Positions 12,371 to 24,500 of a DNA stretch of 64,000 nucleotides are shown piece by piece. The stretch's first letter is position 1; each line of letters starts with the position of its first letter. The DNA is from Sodiomyces alkalinus F11. Its lineage: Eukaryota > Ascomycota > Sordariomycetes > Glomerellales > Plectosphaerellaceae. The stretch spans positions 467,697-531,696 of the forward strand of contig NW_021167083.1 in NCBI RefSeq assembly GCF_003711515.1, given 5' to 3'. Under the pieces are notes generated by a model. It saw only the letters and a list, made by a program, of their open reading frames with translations. It did not search any database and was not told where the DNA came from. Position numbers and translations under genes: made by a program.

Positions 12371-13167
12371 CGACCTCCGAAGCAGCATCTTTTCTCACCG
12401 TCGCTTTCTCTTGGTTTCATTTGACGTCCACTCTTGTCTGCGTCGTGCATGCAACGGGGCAGCAGGGCATTGGGGACGACAAGTTCCGACCCCCCCCCGG
12501 TCGCACATTGAGCCTAACGACCCCTGCATCAGCACCCGTCGACACCCTCCAAACAACCAGCGATCGGGGCACGCGACGTCTCTTCTGGTATCTCCTTGAC
12601 TTGTTCGACGAGCATCGCCAGCACGCAGCATTACCAGTACTAAGTGGCAACCGCAACCCTTTACGGATACGTCCCCTTCACGCATTCGGCCTCTTCGCGT
12701 TACGAAGCACTTGCACCAAAATCAACTCGGGGAACCAAACCACACATTACTGCTAGCTTCGCTAGAGCGTCCAAGCGTCGTCTTCATCTCCTTGGCTCGG
12801 GATACACCTCGGGGGCGCCTGCACCCAGACACACCAGACACGCCAGACGCACCAGACAACACTAGACGGGGTCGCGTGGGGAGAAGCTCTGATTAGCTGC
12901 CAGACCGTTGGCGTTACGTGAGGGAAACCTTCTGGGCCACCTTCTCTTGCTCTTGCACGACCCTAGCTTCTGGAGTCTGAACCCCACAAGGCACAGTTAC
13001 AACGGCCAGTGGTCCCCTAATTTTTGACCTGCCGAAAGCACCTCGATACCCGACAGCCCCGTGCCCACCCACTGTCCACTGCCCACCCCTTGTCTCCGCT
13101 GAATCAGACACCTAATCAAAGCGATGACCCCGCTGGTTTCGCGGAGGCCACGGAATCTGAACTCGCC

Positions 13168-14964
13168 ATGATGACCCCCAGGAGTTTTCTTTATTCCAAT
13201 AAACACCCGTCACCGAGTCCTCCCCAAGGCCAACGGAATCGTCATCACCACTCCTTGCCCACACCTCCTGCCTCGCCCCCTTCGCCTTCACCGATTCTCC
13301 CTCACCGTCCCGAGAAGACAGCCTTTATTCCACGAGACAATTCGAGTCCGCCTCCGACCTCGTCGTATTATTCAGACTGGGACTCGGACTGGAGAAAGGA
13401 TGTCCCCGACGTTACGCTCGCCGACCAACCGATCGCTGCCCCCAAATCTACTGACCACTCCACCATGGCGAAACGCAAGGCCGTCAACGACTTTATGAAG
13501 CCCTCACCTTCGAGCCTGTCTCGAGCGACCATGTCTGCATCTGACGCGCGGTCGGCAATACCCACAAGTCCCGTGCAAATCCCCTCCTCCAGGTCCAAGC
13601 AGCCTGCTTCCCGTTCTCATGTGTCCCATCATCAACATCATGCGGCGAGGAAGTCGTCCCGACCGAGGGATGTGCATAAACCCGAGGCCATACCTCCAGC
13701 AGTGGCGGCCTTGCTGGCCGTAACGGACATTCCTCGCCCGCAACGGCGAGTGGCGAGGACCGGGAAGAACGGGAGGGGGGATCGGACTCTGATGCTGGAC
13801 GCCGTCATCGAGCGTCAGCAAGTCCCTGAAACCGAACTCAGTCTGTCCTTGGGAAAGAGCATGATGGACGTACTTCTCTCCCCTCCCGAAGAGCTGGACG
13901 TCGACGAGGCCATGTCCCTGGTTAGCGATAGCGTCCCTGGCTCGCCTTCTTCTACAAGGACGTCGTCGATGGAATCCCCGCCTTCTCTCGGGGGCTCCTC
14001 TTTGACGAGCGACTGCTTCTCGTCTATCGGAACGCCCTTTGGAACCAGCCCACGGATCCGACGCGGTAAGCGGAAGCAACCAAGGCGGTCTTTTGAACCC
14101 GTGCTGTCACCCCCTGGGCAGCCGGAAGACCACCCTCTGTCCGTCACCGAGGACGAGCCGGGGGAATTGGATTTCGGCGTCTTCCCAGGGCAGGAGCAGG
14201 GTGCACGACAGGCCGGGGAACCGGACGAGGATGGGTCGGACACGAGATCGGAGCTTTCCTTCTCGGACTTTGCTTTCCCCCTGCGTCCGCTGAAATACGC
14301 CTTCAAGTCGAATTTGACCGCATCTCTCAAGGCTCTACGTTCGGCCGCCAAGTCCATTTCGTCTATGAACATGTCGTCCATCCCGCCGGACGACCTGTTG
14401 ACGCGATCTCTTCTGAGTATCGACCACAAGGTGCCTTACACTGACGAACGGCGACCGCCGGTATTGGAAGAGGCCCCTTCAGCTGAACTCCGCCGATACC
14501 TCAACCCCACAACCAACGCGCGTATCGAGACGCACCAGGCAACATCAGCAGCTGCAACAACAACGGCACGCTCGTCGACGAGGAGCTTTACCGCCTCGAT
14601 TCAGATGCGAACGTATAGAGTGCAGCGTTCCCGTACCGTGTCCCCGGCGAGCTCGACGCGGTTACCCTATCCACCCCCCTCTCCGTCTTCTACGCAGACT
14701 AGCCCCCCACCGACGCCCGCACAGTCGCCCAAGCAGACTGCCTTTGCCTACCCGCCCGGAGGAATGCGGCAACGCGAAGTGCGGGAGAACCCCGATTTCA
14801 TCCGCATGGCCGTGATGGAAATGGCGATGCGAAGGCGAGGGAAATTAGACGACCAGCGACCAGGCCGGGCACGCTGGACATTGCCGCCGCGACGACCTAG
14901 TGGACGACCTTACGAAGTGGGTGCCGATGGTGTCCCGGCACGATGGGTTCCTGTCTCCTACTGA
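13168..14964 (+). CDS. Disordered fungal protein with conserved C-terminal block, 598 aa
   Basis: A single-exon protein with low-complexity Ser/Pro/Arg-rich sequence over most of its length. Near residue 538 it carries RENPDFIRMAVMEMAMRRRG followed by KLDDQRPGRARWTLPPR. From memory this block resembles one at the C-terminus of otherwise disordered, uncharacterised ascomycete proteins, so I treat it as a family signature without a known function. Other features: an early KRKAVNDFMKPS segment, acidic patches near residues 335-365, and SP/TP sites typical of phosphorylated regulators. The start is the first of two adjacent ATG codons (13168, 13171); the open frame extends upstream only through non-ATG codons. 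Confidence 0.75.
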   Translation: MMTPRSFLYSNKHPSPSPPQGQRNRHHHSLPTPPASPPSPSPILPHRPEKTAFIPRDNSSPPPTSSYYSDWDSDWRKDVPDVTLADQPIAAPKSTDHSTMAKRKAVNDFMKPSPSSLSRATMSASDARSAIPTSPVQIPSSRSKQPASRSHVSHHQHHAARKSSRPRDVHKPEAIPPAVAALLAVTDIPRPQRRVARTGKNGRGDRTLMLDAVIERQQVPETELSLSLGKSMMDVLLSPPEELDVDEAMSLVSDSVPGSPSSTRTSSMESPPSLGGSSLTSDCFSSIGTPFGTSPRIRRGKRKQPRRSFEPVLSPPGQPEDHPLSVTEDEPGELDFGVFPGQEQGARQAGEPDEDGSDTRSELSFSDFAFPLRPLKYAFKSNLTASLKALRSAAKSISSMNMSSIPPDDLLTRSLLSIDHKVPYTDERRPPVLEEAPSAELRRYLNPTTNARIETHQATSAAATTTARSSTRSFTASIQMRTYRVQRSRTVSPASSTRLPYPPPSPSSTQTSPPPTPAQSPKQTAFAYPPGGMRQREVRENPDFIRMAVMEMAMRRRGKLDDQRPGRARWTLPPRRPSGRPYEVGADGVPARWVPVSY

Positions 14965-16753
14965 AGGCCGGCTTGTGACGTCAAACCCCTCCACACCTGC
15001 GCCCATTGGTGTGTGCATGCGAGATGGGGCCAGATTCCTGGGCGCGATGGGGCACGCGAAGCCGGAGGGTACCGAAACGAACCCACGGAGTACGAAGTAC
15101 GTGTGGAAATTCGATTCGGAGCATCTTGCCAAGGGGTTCGCCATCACTATCCAGCGTCTTCGGCAGGGCAACATTGTTGGATCTATTTCGATGTTTTTCT
15201 CGAACCAGCTCCTCTTTGAGGACCAGTTTATCGGACACATCCTCGCCATTGGCATTGCCTACCACTATCGGTAAAAAGGTCTCCGAAATACCGATCGAGC
15301 GAAATACCTTCCGTTGACACACACCCGCGGACGTCCCGACCCCGGCTAAAGTCAACCTTTCGCCGTCGAAGTTGGGAGTCTTCGATAATGTGTGGCAGAC
15401 GTGCTACACAAAGGATGCGAATACCTAGGACATGGTTTCTGGGGACCTTGGCAATTGATGAGGATCTCGGCTGGTTAGGGCACGATGCCCACTGTCATCT
15501 AGGCGGAACAATTACGAATTCCCGCCCTCTCCTTCGGTTTTCCGACAAATTAATCTCGGCACTACGGAGTGTATGCCAGATTATCCCGGAGCTCTCCCCA
15601 CTGCTCCGGAATTCTTTCGTTACGCTTTTTATTCTTTTATTCTTCTATTCTTTTGTTCTAGCGAGTGGACCTGGGTTCAATTGTACGTACGTAACTGTGT
15701 GCGTTGGCAAGCATATGCATAGCGATAGATGGAACACTGGAAAACGGACAGGGACAGGCATTTCAGGATACCAATGGGCGTTGGACAGCTCATCACCTTG
15801 ATTATTTCATTCAATCTCACTGAATATTCATCAGTTCATCTGCCTGCCGCATCCCACATTTTGGTTCTTGGCTTTTGACCGTAGAAATTATGCGTGGGGA
15901 AAGGGTGCCATTGGCATTGGCATGGAGAGGACTTTTACATGCAGGGATGCCTAACGTGGCACGACGGGACGGTCTCCCATGGATGATGGATGGATATGGA
16001 TCCATGAATTGACGTGGAGAAGAGAAATGAGATGAAGAGACATTAGGGTTGCCGATGCTCCGGATGTGTGGGCTTGGCTATGCGTGTCTCCTGTCGGGGT
16101 GGATTTGACGATGGGAGCTTGAATCTGGCATGTCTGAATGCTGTCTGCCTGCCTATTCAGGGCAAGATGCCGGGAAGATGAGAAGAAAGTTGCAAAAGAA
16201 AAAAAGAATCCTGCTCTTTACCATCCCTGTCCCTTGCGGATGATTTTTTTCTTCCTTTTTTTGTCTTTTTTCTTCTTTTTTTTTGGTTTCTACCGGTTGG
16301 ATGCCAAGTATTAAACGCAAAGCGAACCGAAGCATCTCAGGTCTACCAAGCAAGAGGACTCACTGTAACGACATAGGGGTTGAATAGTTATTCTCTGTTT
16401 CTCTGCCGAAGACTCATGGGTATATATAAACATGGAAGAAAAAGAACAAAAAAAAGAAGAAAAGAAAAACGAATGGACAGAAGACTATTGATACATCTCG
16501 AGAGTTGAAGCCTCGCCTTTTTTTATGCCGCCGCCAAAGCCCACCTGTATATATATATATATATAATATATATCCCCTCAAGGCCCGTTGATGCTTTCCC
16601 TAGACCACCCCCTTCCTATAAGAAGCTTTGTATAAATAACATAGAGATGTGTCGTAAGACGCTATAGCTAATATTGTAGACCAAAAGAAAATAAAAGAAG
16701 AAAAAAAAGAAGAAAAAAGGGCAATGCAAAAGGCATGGGGAGCAATATCAAAA
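14965..16753. other. Intergenic, convergent 3' flanks
   Basis: Between the stop of the disordered-protein gene and the stop of FMP27. It contains A/T homopolymer tracts (16195-16285, 16438-16470), a TA run at 16550-16571 and a B-box-like GGGTTCAATT near 15673 without a tRNA fold. No supported coding region. Candidate polyadenylation-type AATAAA/AAATAA signals lie at about 16635 and 16690 on either strand. Confidence 0.5.
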
Positions 16754-18482
16754 TCACCCCGTCTTCGTCCGGCCCGCCCAACCAAGCTTCCTCCCCACCC
16801 CGCTCTCCGAGCCGACCTGTTGTTGTTCCTCACCTCCTCCCTCCTCCTCCTTCTGCGCAAGACCACTGGCACTACTACTACTATTCCCCTCCCGCATCCG
16901 ACTCGTCAGCGCATTGAGCTTATCCCTCAAGAACCCCCCACCCGCCGACCGCCGCCTCTCAAACTCCTGCCGCGCCGAGATTCTCGTCGTCGTCCCCAGC
17001 CGGCGCTGCTGCGTCGACGTCGACGACGACCCGCCGCCGCCGCTACCATAAGGCGACAGACTCCCGCTCGTCATGGGCCGCGGCGGCGGAGGGTAGGGGT
17101 AGGGGTAGGGGTAGGGAAACGCAGTCTCCGAGTCCCGGGGCTCATAGCGCGGCGACGGCGCCGTCATGGTGAGGGAAGGCGGCACGGTTGTGTTCAGCTG
17201 GGTCGGGAGCGGGGCGGGCCCGCCGCTCACATTGCGGTAGGATAAGGACCGGTGGGAGCTCGCGGCGCTGGAACTCCGGCTGCTGTTGGGGCGTACCAGC
17301 GCCGGGGCCGAGGCCGAGACGGTGCCGGTGCCGGTGCTGGTGCCCATGCTTTGGACGCTGCTCTGGCGCGAGCGCGGAGGGGACCGCGAAAAGTCGAGGA
17401 AGCTGGACGAGTCGTCCGAGTCCATGCTCTCGGCGTAGTGGTGATCTTGCTGCCGCAGCTGTAGCAGATTCTGATTCTGCTGCTGCTGCTGCTGCAGAGA
17501 CGTGTGGTTGGATGACACCGTCGGTACGATAAGACTAGAACTGTTCGCCAGCTCGCGCAGCTTGCTCGCCTGCGCCGTGTTGGGCCGTAGCTTGAACTTG
17601 TTCCCGATAATGGCGCCCGTGTGCGAGATGAGCGCCTTGATGACGGCCTTCTTGAGCGCGAGCGCCAGGTCGAGGTTGGACCACGTCTTGTTGCGCCACT
17701 CGAGCGATGGCAGCCGGAACACAAAGTCGTGCACGTCCTCGAAGTTGCGACTGTCCTTGCCCTTGTAGCTCAGGCACAGCACCACCGACGGCATCCGGAC
17801 GTACGCGAACGACATGTAGCTGCTCGCCCGCGCCATCATCTTGGTCAGGTCGTCCGACGGCTCGTCGTCCTTCTCGCCCCAGCGCCGGAACCGGCTCTTC
17901 CTCTCCGCGTTGTTGTTGTTGCCGCCGCCGCCGTCCTTCAGCGACATGCCCGTCGACGCGCGGCTGACGCCCGTTTTAGGGTTGTTGTCCGTGCTTCGGA
18001 GGGAATCGTACGACGCCTTCTTCGCCATCATCTTACCCGTTGCCGTCGCCCCGGCCCGGAAGAGACGGAACCCGTGTCCCTCTCCGACGTGAATCCCGTG
18101 CGCCGTCTTCTTGGAGATCGGCTTCGGTCTCGTCGCCGTGTCCGACGCCAACGTAGGTCGCAGCCGCAGTTCCAGGGACCCCGCCCGCGTGTTGAAACCG
18201 TCCTTGTCCGACATGTGCTGTGGCGTGAGATAGCCCGTCGACTCGTCCCCGTCGTCTTCGTCTTCTCCCACGTAGCTGTGCTTGACCATAAAGGGAGAAT
18301 CATTCCTCTCCTGCGGCGCCTTCTCCCCTTCCACGTCGGGGAAGATATACTCGAAAAGCCGTTTCCCGACCTCATGCTCCAGCTGGATCTTCATCGGGAA
18401 GAGGTTGACCTCGAAGTGGTCCATGACCGGGATGCCCGCAATCGCCTCCAGCATGTTCCAATACACGCGGATCATCTCGCAG

Positions 18483-18514
<32 letters not shown>

Positions 18515-21500
18515 ATTATTGCCGTTCCCATTGGTCCCGTTCTTCAGCGACGCGCCGCGAGTCTGCTGCTGCTGCTGCTGCTGCTGTTGCTGTTGCTCCA
18601 CGTCGACATAAGGCGCCACCATCTCGGGATAAATGGCGTTCGGTAAGAGATTCAGCCCGAGCACCTTACCGACCCGGATCAAGTTGCTGTGCGACCCGTC
18701 GGAATGGTCGGTCCGGTCATACTCGACGTCCTTGAGCTGGAGCTCGACGAGCGGCTCGTTGGTGTCTCGGAGGAGGTGCCAGACGATCTCCTTGGCCGTG
18801 ATGCTCCACCTCAACAGGGCGCTGCTGCTGCTGCTGGTACTGCTACTGCTGCCGCCGCCGCCGCTTGGGGCGTTCGTGTTGTTGGTGTCGTACCTGCGCT
18901 GCGACGTCGTGATGGCCTTCATCATGAAGAACAGCTCGTCCTCGCACGCCGCCAGGTCGCGCTCCAGCAGCAGCCGGTCTTCCCAGCCCCTCTCGTCCAG
19001 GTACTTGGAGTACACCTGGAAGTGCGTCTTGATGTCCTCCAGCTGCCTGATCCGCTCCTGCAGCTTCTCCACCATCTCCGGCGCGCCGCTCAGGTCGCTA
19101 AAGTCCGAAGCCAGCATGATCTTCTCCAGCCTCTCGGTCCGCGTCTTCTCCAACGGCTCGCTGTACATGAGGAGGTCCAGCACGATCACGTACATGGCGT
19201 AGTACTGGGACGAGTTGCAGAGCGCCCTGGCCTGGGGGAACTCGACCCAGAGGTTGTCGACCCTGCGCTCGGCGCTCGGCTGCGACGAAGACGCGTTCCC
19301 GTTCGCGTCCTCCGTGTTGACCTCGTCGTTGTACTTGAGGCGCAGCGTGTTGTACTTGTCGTACCTGAGCATCGCCGACGTCTTCTGCACCACGCGCTTG
19401 AACCCGAACGGATCCGTCCGGAAATCGAACATGACCTCCATCGGCACCCACGGCGGCCAGGACGACGTCGCCGGCGTGCCGTACTGGCTACCGGCGTACA
19501 TGGACACCAGGTTGGTCGAGAACCACTTCTGATGCGTCACGAAGAACTGCGTGCTGTCCATCGTGACGAGGAACCGTCGCTGCACCAGCCCGCTGACCGC
19601 ATCCGATAGCCTCTCCTTGTCCATGACCTCCACCACTTTGAGCTCCATCCCCTTCGCCGTCACGAGCACCACGTTCTTCTTATTCTTGTCGCTCTGGAGC
19701 TGGATCTGCGGCGCGATGATCCTAACATGGTAGCTGCTCTGGGGCCGGAACTCGTTGGAGATGCCGCCCATCAAATCCTCCATGGCCACGTTGTTGGCGG
19801 TAGTATTCTTGTTAGTATTCTTATTGTTATTGCCCTCGTCGCCGTCTTTGTTGTTGTTGTTGTTAGTCCCCGAAGCGTCATCCTGGTCCGCATTGACAAA
19901 CCGCCGCCCGTCTTGAAGAATTCTCCTAATCTTCTCTTCAATGTCGGCCTCCATATCGCGATCCGTCGCCTTCCCCGGAGGCGGCGTCGCTCCGGCGCCC
20001 GCAGGCCCGCCGGCGTTGGGCTTGTTGAGGTTGTTGAATTTCGCCTTGTACTGCTCCTCGACAATGTCGAGTATGAACTTGACCGCCGGCCGCGAGAGGT
20101 AGTAGATGAACCCGCGACGCTGGCTGACCTGGTGCGTGTATCGGAGGACGACGTTCCGCAACAGGTTGTTCCACTTGAAATGCAAGTTGTGAATCACGAA
20201 CCGATTCTGCGCGTCGCTTTCGAACTCGGCCCCGGACGGAATCGTCATCGACTCCTGATCCAGGTCGATCGACGTGTCCGGTACGCCTTCTTCACGCTTC
20301 GACCCCGGCCCGGACCCGGACTTGGGCTTCAGGACCTGGCTGCTCGACGGAGACCTGTTGGACAACTGCTGCGCCATGCTCTCGAGAAACGCCTTCTTGT
20401 CCCTGAGCACGCCCGTGTGCCGCCTCAGCGCCTCGAAATCGGCCATGCTATCCGGGTCCTTCCCGTCGTCGCGCACCACGCGGAGTTCGGCCTCGCCCAC
20501 GTTCCGCCCGTGGTTTTCGATCTGCACCTCGAGCTGTGCTAGACGCTCCCTGACCAGCTCTTCCTGCACCTTCCGCGGGTCGTCGTCCTGGCTCATCATG
20601 CAGAAGTGCGTGGGCTCTTGACCGAAGGGACTCGTCCGGTCAGGATCCCCGGAGATGGCGCCGCCAATGTCGGTTTGGCGGAAATACGTCAGCCGAGGGG
20701 CGTAGGCCAGCGGCAGGATCTTGGTGTCCGGGTTGGACTCGGCCGGCAGGATCCAGCCCAACTCGACAAAGTCGTCCATGTCGATCCACGTGAGGTCGTT
20801 GTCCGGGATGGTGAAGCGCGAGAGATCAGCGGGCTCCGCTTGGGCGGTCGTCAAGTCCGCAATGGTTCGTTTTCGGATCGCCTCCTCCGTCGTGCCATGA
20901 ATACTAGCCGAGACGGCGCGGACGTCGGCCGCAGCCAGATCCAGCTGCGCCGCGTGGATCTTGATACTGCTCGTCCTGCTCTGCGTCTTGCGGTTATGCA
21001 CCCTCGTGTTGAACTCTTCGCGCCTCTGGTGGACATCCAGCTTGAAGCTGTCGAAGCGGACCTTGAGTCCCGTCGCCGAGACTGCGTCCTCCGGATAATC
21101 CTCCATGTCTTTGTGCTTATAGATGTGGCTCAGGAAGAGCGGGGCGAACAAGAGGTTGTACTTGATGGTCGCGAGGTGTTTGCCGAACTTCTTGCTGTTC
21201 CTCTCCCGACCAGGCCACAAGGAGCCCTGTCGGATCGGGAGCGACATGGGCCCGCCGAACAGAGCCCACCAGGCGAAGAAGTGCGTGAAGAAACGCGGCG
21301 TGCAATGGACGGCGTTATAACTCCGAGAGGGCTTCGGGTTGGACGCCATCCAGTCGCGGTCGACGGGTGCCCGGACGTCGATGGAGAGATGGATGTGATG
21401 ACTCCGGAACCCGCGGAAAGCGTCATACGGCAGCCCATCCGAGGACGGCTCCGCGTGTTGAGGGGCTCGCAGAACCACGTCGTAATGCGGCTTGAACTCG

Positions 21501-24500
21501 AAGCTCCTCTTGCCCCCTTCGATGGCGCGCTCGAAGACGAGACCTGTCATCCACTGCACCTTGCCGGACAACTTCATGATGACCTTCTGGAACGAGACGC
21601 CGTGTCTGTAGATCTCCTCGGCACGCAGGCTGTCGTCGCATCCGTCCAGGCGCTTCGCCTCGCGGGCCTGATACCCGTAATCGGGAATGGCCAGCACGTA
21701 CTCTGCGGATTCGACAGTCATGAAGCGCTTCGGGTCGTCTTCGGTGTTGATGTTCCAGCGGACGTCGTTGCGCCAGCACATGATGAAGCCCGCGCCGTTG
21801 CCCGTCACACAGTAAGGGTCGCGCGACCCTTTCAGGGCCAGGTGCAGATCGCCGTCGTTCTTCCAGGCCACGCGTATCCGGGAGTGGAAGTTGAGCCGGA
21901 TCTTATCCCAGAAGCCGACTCGTTCGGAGGGATCCATTTGCGGCTTCGTGAACGACTCGATGACCATCATCATGTCCTGTATGGCCGGCTGGTAACAAGG
22001 CCCGCCCCACGTAAGCCTGGTCGGCAGGGCCGTGTTGATCTCGATGCGAATGTCGGAATACGACTTGATGGGGCCTATCGTGCGGCGAACATCGATGGCA
22101 AAGCCTTCTCCCCTGCCCGAATCCGCATCGAGACCCAGACGACTCTGAGGCGGGATGATGTCGACCTTGACCCGTCGCGTGGACTGCGTGCCTCGGTACT
22201 CCTCGGCGATGACGAAGTTGGACCGCAGGGACATGGACGACAGCCTCTGCGACTGGCCCGGCTTGAGGCCGGGGATGTGGATGAGAGGCAGAGGGTAGTC
22301 GCGAAGCGAGACTCTGGTCTCGCCCATGTCCATGCTCACGTGCATGGGCACGAGGAGACTGTATTTCATGTCCTTCGGCATGCCCTTTCCGACCCCGTGG
22401 ATGAACCCGGGCAGGTCTCTCATGGGGAAGGTCGGCTTGTCGACGAGGAAGTGGAAGCTGTGGATGATGGCAGCCATAAGCGCCGGTCGCTGGGGCACCT
22501 CCAGAATCCTTTCCGCTTCTTCCATATCGTCTGGGGACAACTGGTCGGATCCGCAGAAGTGACCGCGGGCCTCTTTCGTTCCGTCCTTGCTGATGGCGTA
22601 GTGACTGTCGATCCGCTTCTTCCAGCTCGTCGCGTTGTACATGTCGAGTCGCGCCCGAGCCTCTTGCTCTGCGACCTTGGCATGGCCGGTGAGCCCATGG
22701 CATCCGCCCTCGGGGTCATATCGCGGCGTTCTGCCTCGCAGATGATCGTCATCTCCGCCGGCGCGGCTCGCTCCCCCGTCGGCGCTCTGGCTTCTCGCCC
22801 CCGATGTCCCCTGCTTTGCGCGTGTTCTGTGGAAAAGAGACCGGGCACGATGCTTGTGAGACTCCTTGCGAGACGCCTCTTCTTCTCGGACCTTCTTCCG
22901 CTTGATCTCGAACGCCTCTTCCCGGGCCAGCCGCTGCATCTGCTCAATCCGGCCTGCTCGGTAGATGATCCCGAGCTTCCACTCAAACGCCCCGTCCTCC
23001 AACTCGAATAAGAGAACCTTGGTGCGGATGGATATCTTGGGCACCATCTTGGGCCCCTCCGGCAGCTTCTCGAGGATGTACTCGTTCGTGCCCGTCTTGA
23101 ATCGGTGATGCAGCTGTTGGACCGACTTGAACACGTTGACGAGATTGTCGGAGACCTTGTTGAGGATGACCTCGTGAGGTACGGCAAACCGTACAGACTC
23201 GGAGGTAAAGTCGACCATGTTATCGTCCTGAAGACCTCCAGACGTCTTCCGCCGTGATACGCGGTAGTCGACGCGGGCGCCCCTGACGCCTAGCATCCTG
23301 GCCCAGACGCCCCTCATCCTCGGTGGCTGTACGCACAAGAGAATCTGCTTGGAGGAGAAGAAGGGCGCAGCCCAGCGGTGGCGGCCAGCCTTGAGCCCAT
23401 AGACCTGGAGAAGCATGGCGGGATCGTGGGGCAGATCGGCTCTGATTTGTATCATCGAGGCCTTCACGTCGACAGTGATCAGTTCCGACGACGTCCTGGC
23501 CAGGACCGAAAAGTCCCCCGGGTCGACGTATGGCGAACCTGGCGGTACCATCAGGTGGGCATCGGAGTCTCTCCTTGAGAGGGCCGACGGCGGCCCGGCA
23601 GCAGAAGGAGTGGTTCCCTTGCCGGTCCTCGTGAATGCCTTGCGTAGAACCATGGTGGCGACCCAGACGGCGTAATGCCGGTATAGCGAGTACTGGAGCT
23701 TGATCGTCCGGATACCGGCGTGGATATGGAAGACGGGACCCTGCTGGTCGCTCAGCGCCGAAAAGGCGACTTCGAAGCGAGGTACGTTGACGAACGGCTC
23801 GGGTTCAATGCGATCCGCGGCTTCGATGATGTAGGCCTCCAAGCCGCGAACGTGGACGGCCAACCTCCTGCCGTCGCCAGTGTTCTGTTGCTTCCTGCGG
23901 GGCGACAGAGGGGCCCTGAGCAGGTCGGCATCCGGGGCGATCGAGCGGCTATTCGTCCGTCTGCGAGAGGGTCGCCCCTGTAGGCCTTCTAGCCGTTGGG
24001 CTCTATATTCCGACGAGAAGGCGTCGATTTGAAGGGAGACGCCGCGGGTCTCGTCGGATATGTCTTGGTCTACCCCCGCAAACTCGACGCTCACATCGGA
24101 TGCTTGCACTTGGAACTGCAAAAGCCAAGACGGCATGGCGCGGATAAGGTTCCGATGCCCCCCGGGCGCCGTTGGCATCGCCCGGAAGGCATGGCGTTTC
24201 TTATCTGGTTCGACGTCCGGTCTCAACTGTCGAATAATCTGACTGAGCCCGTCGATGATTTCTGAGCGCACCATCTTGATGGCAAAGGTCTCGACGTTGC
24301 CCGATGCGACAACGTGGACATCTGGTGCGGCGCTCAGCTGGACTTTGACGTCGAAAGTCTCCGTGTCGACCAAATCAAACCGGCCGCCATCGGATGTCTG
24401 ATAGTAGAGGTGATGCGATTGAAGGCGCATGGCGGAGGCCAGGGAGTAGTGTAGGTCTTGGAGCGCTGAATGAGACGACTCGACGTCTAGGGAGATGGAG

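Larger units (their letters stand above)
9317..13167. other. 3.85 kb gene-free region with pyrimidine tracts
   Basis: No frame in this stretch resembles a known protein. It contains an 80-bp homopyrimidine block (about 9694-9775), an A-rich block (10048-10082), CT-rich tracts near 10850-10915 and 12283-12370, and a tandem palindrome GGTACCTTAGGTACCTTAGG near 11970. Candidate frames such as 10609-11118 and 12421-12756 are interrupted by simple sequence and are rejected. It may be the long promoter and leader of the gene starting at 13168, or may hold an untranslated RNA that cannot be seen by eye. Confidence 0.5.

Noticed and set aside
14900..15274. 124-codon frame past the disordered-protein gene
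   Set aside because: It starts inside the preceding gene in another frame and has no domain; likely chance in its 3' flank.
15640..15720. tRNA gene suggested by GGGTTCAATT
   Set aside because: Only a B-box-like string; no acceptor, D or anticodon stem can be folded around it.
17091..17118. Interstitial telomere repeat
   Set aside because: The unit is GGGGTA and lies in frame within FMP27 coding sequence, so it is a codon repeat for Pro-Tyr.
20606..23011. 801-codon plus-strand frame
   Set aside because: Fully antisense to conserved FMP27 sequence including the GFWDK region; no domain, and composition typical of an antisense shadow.
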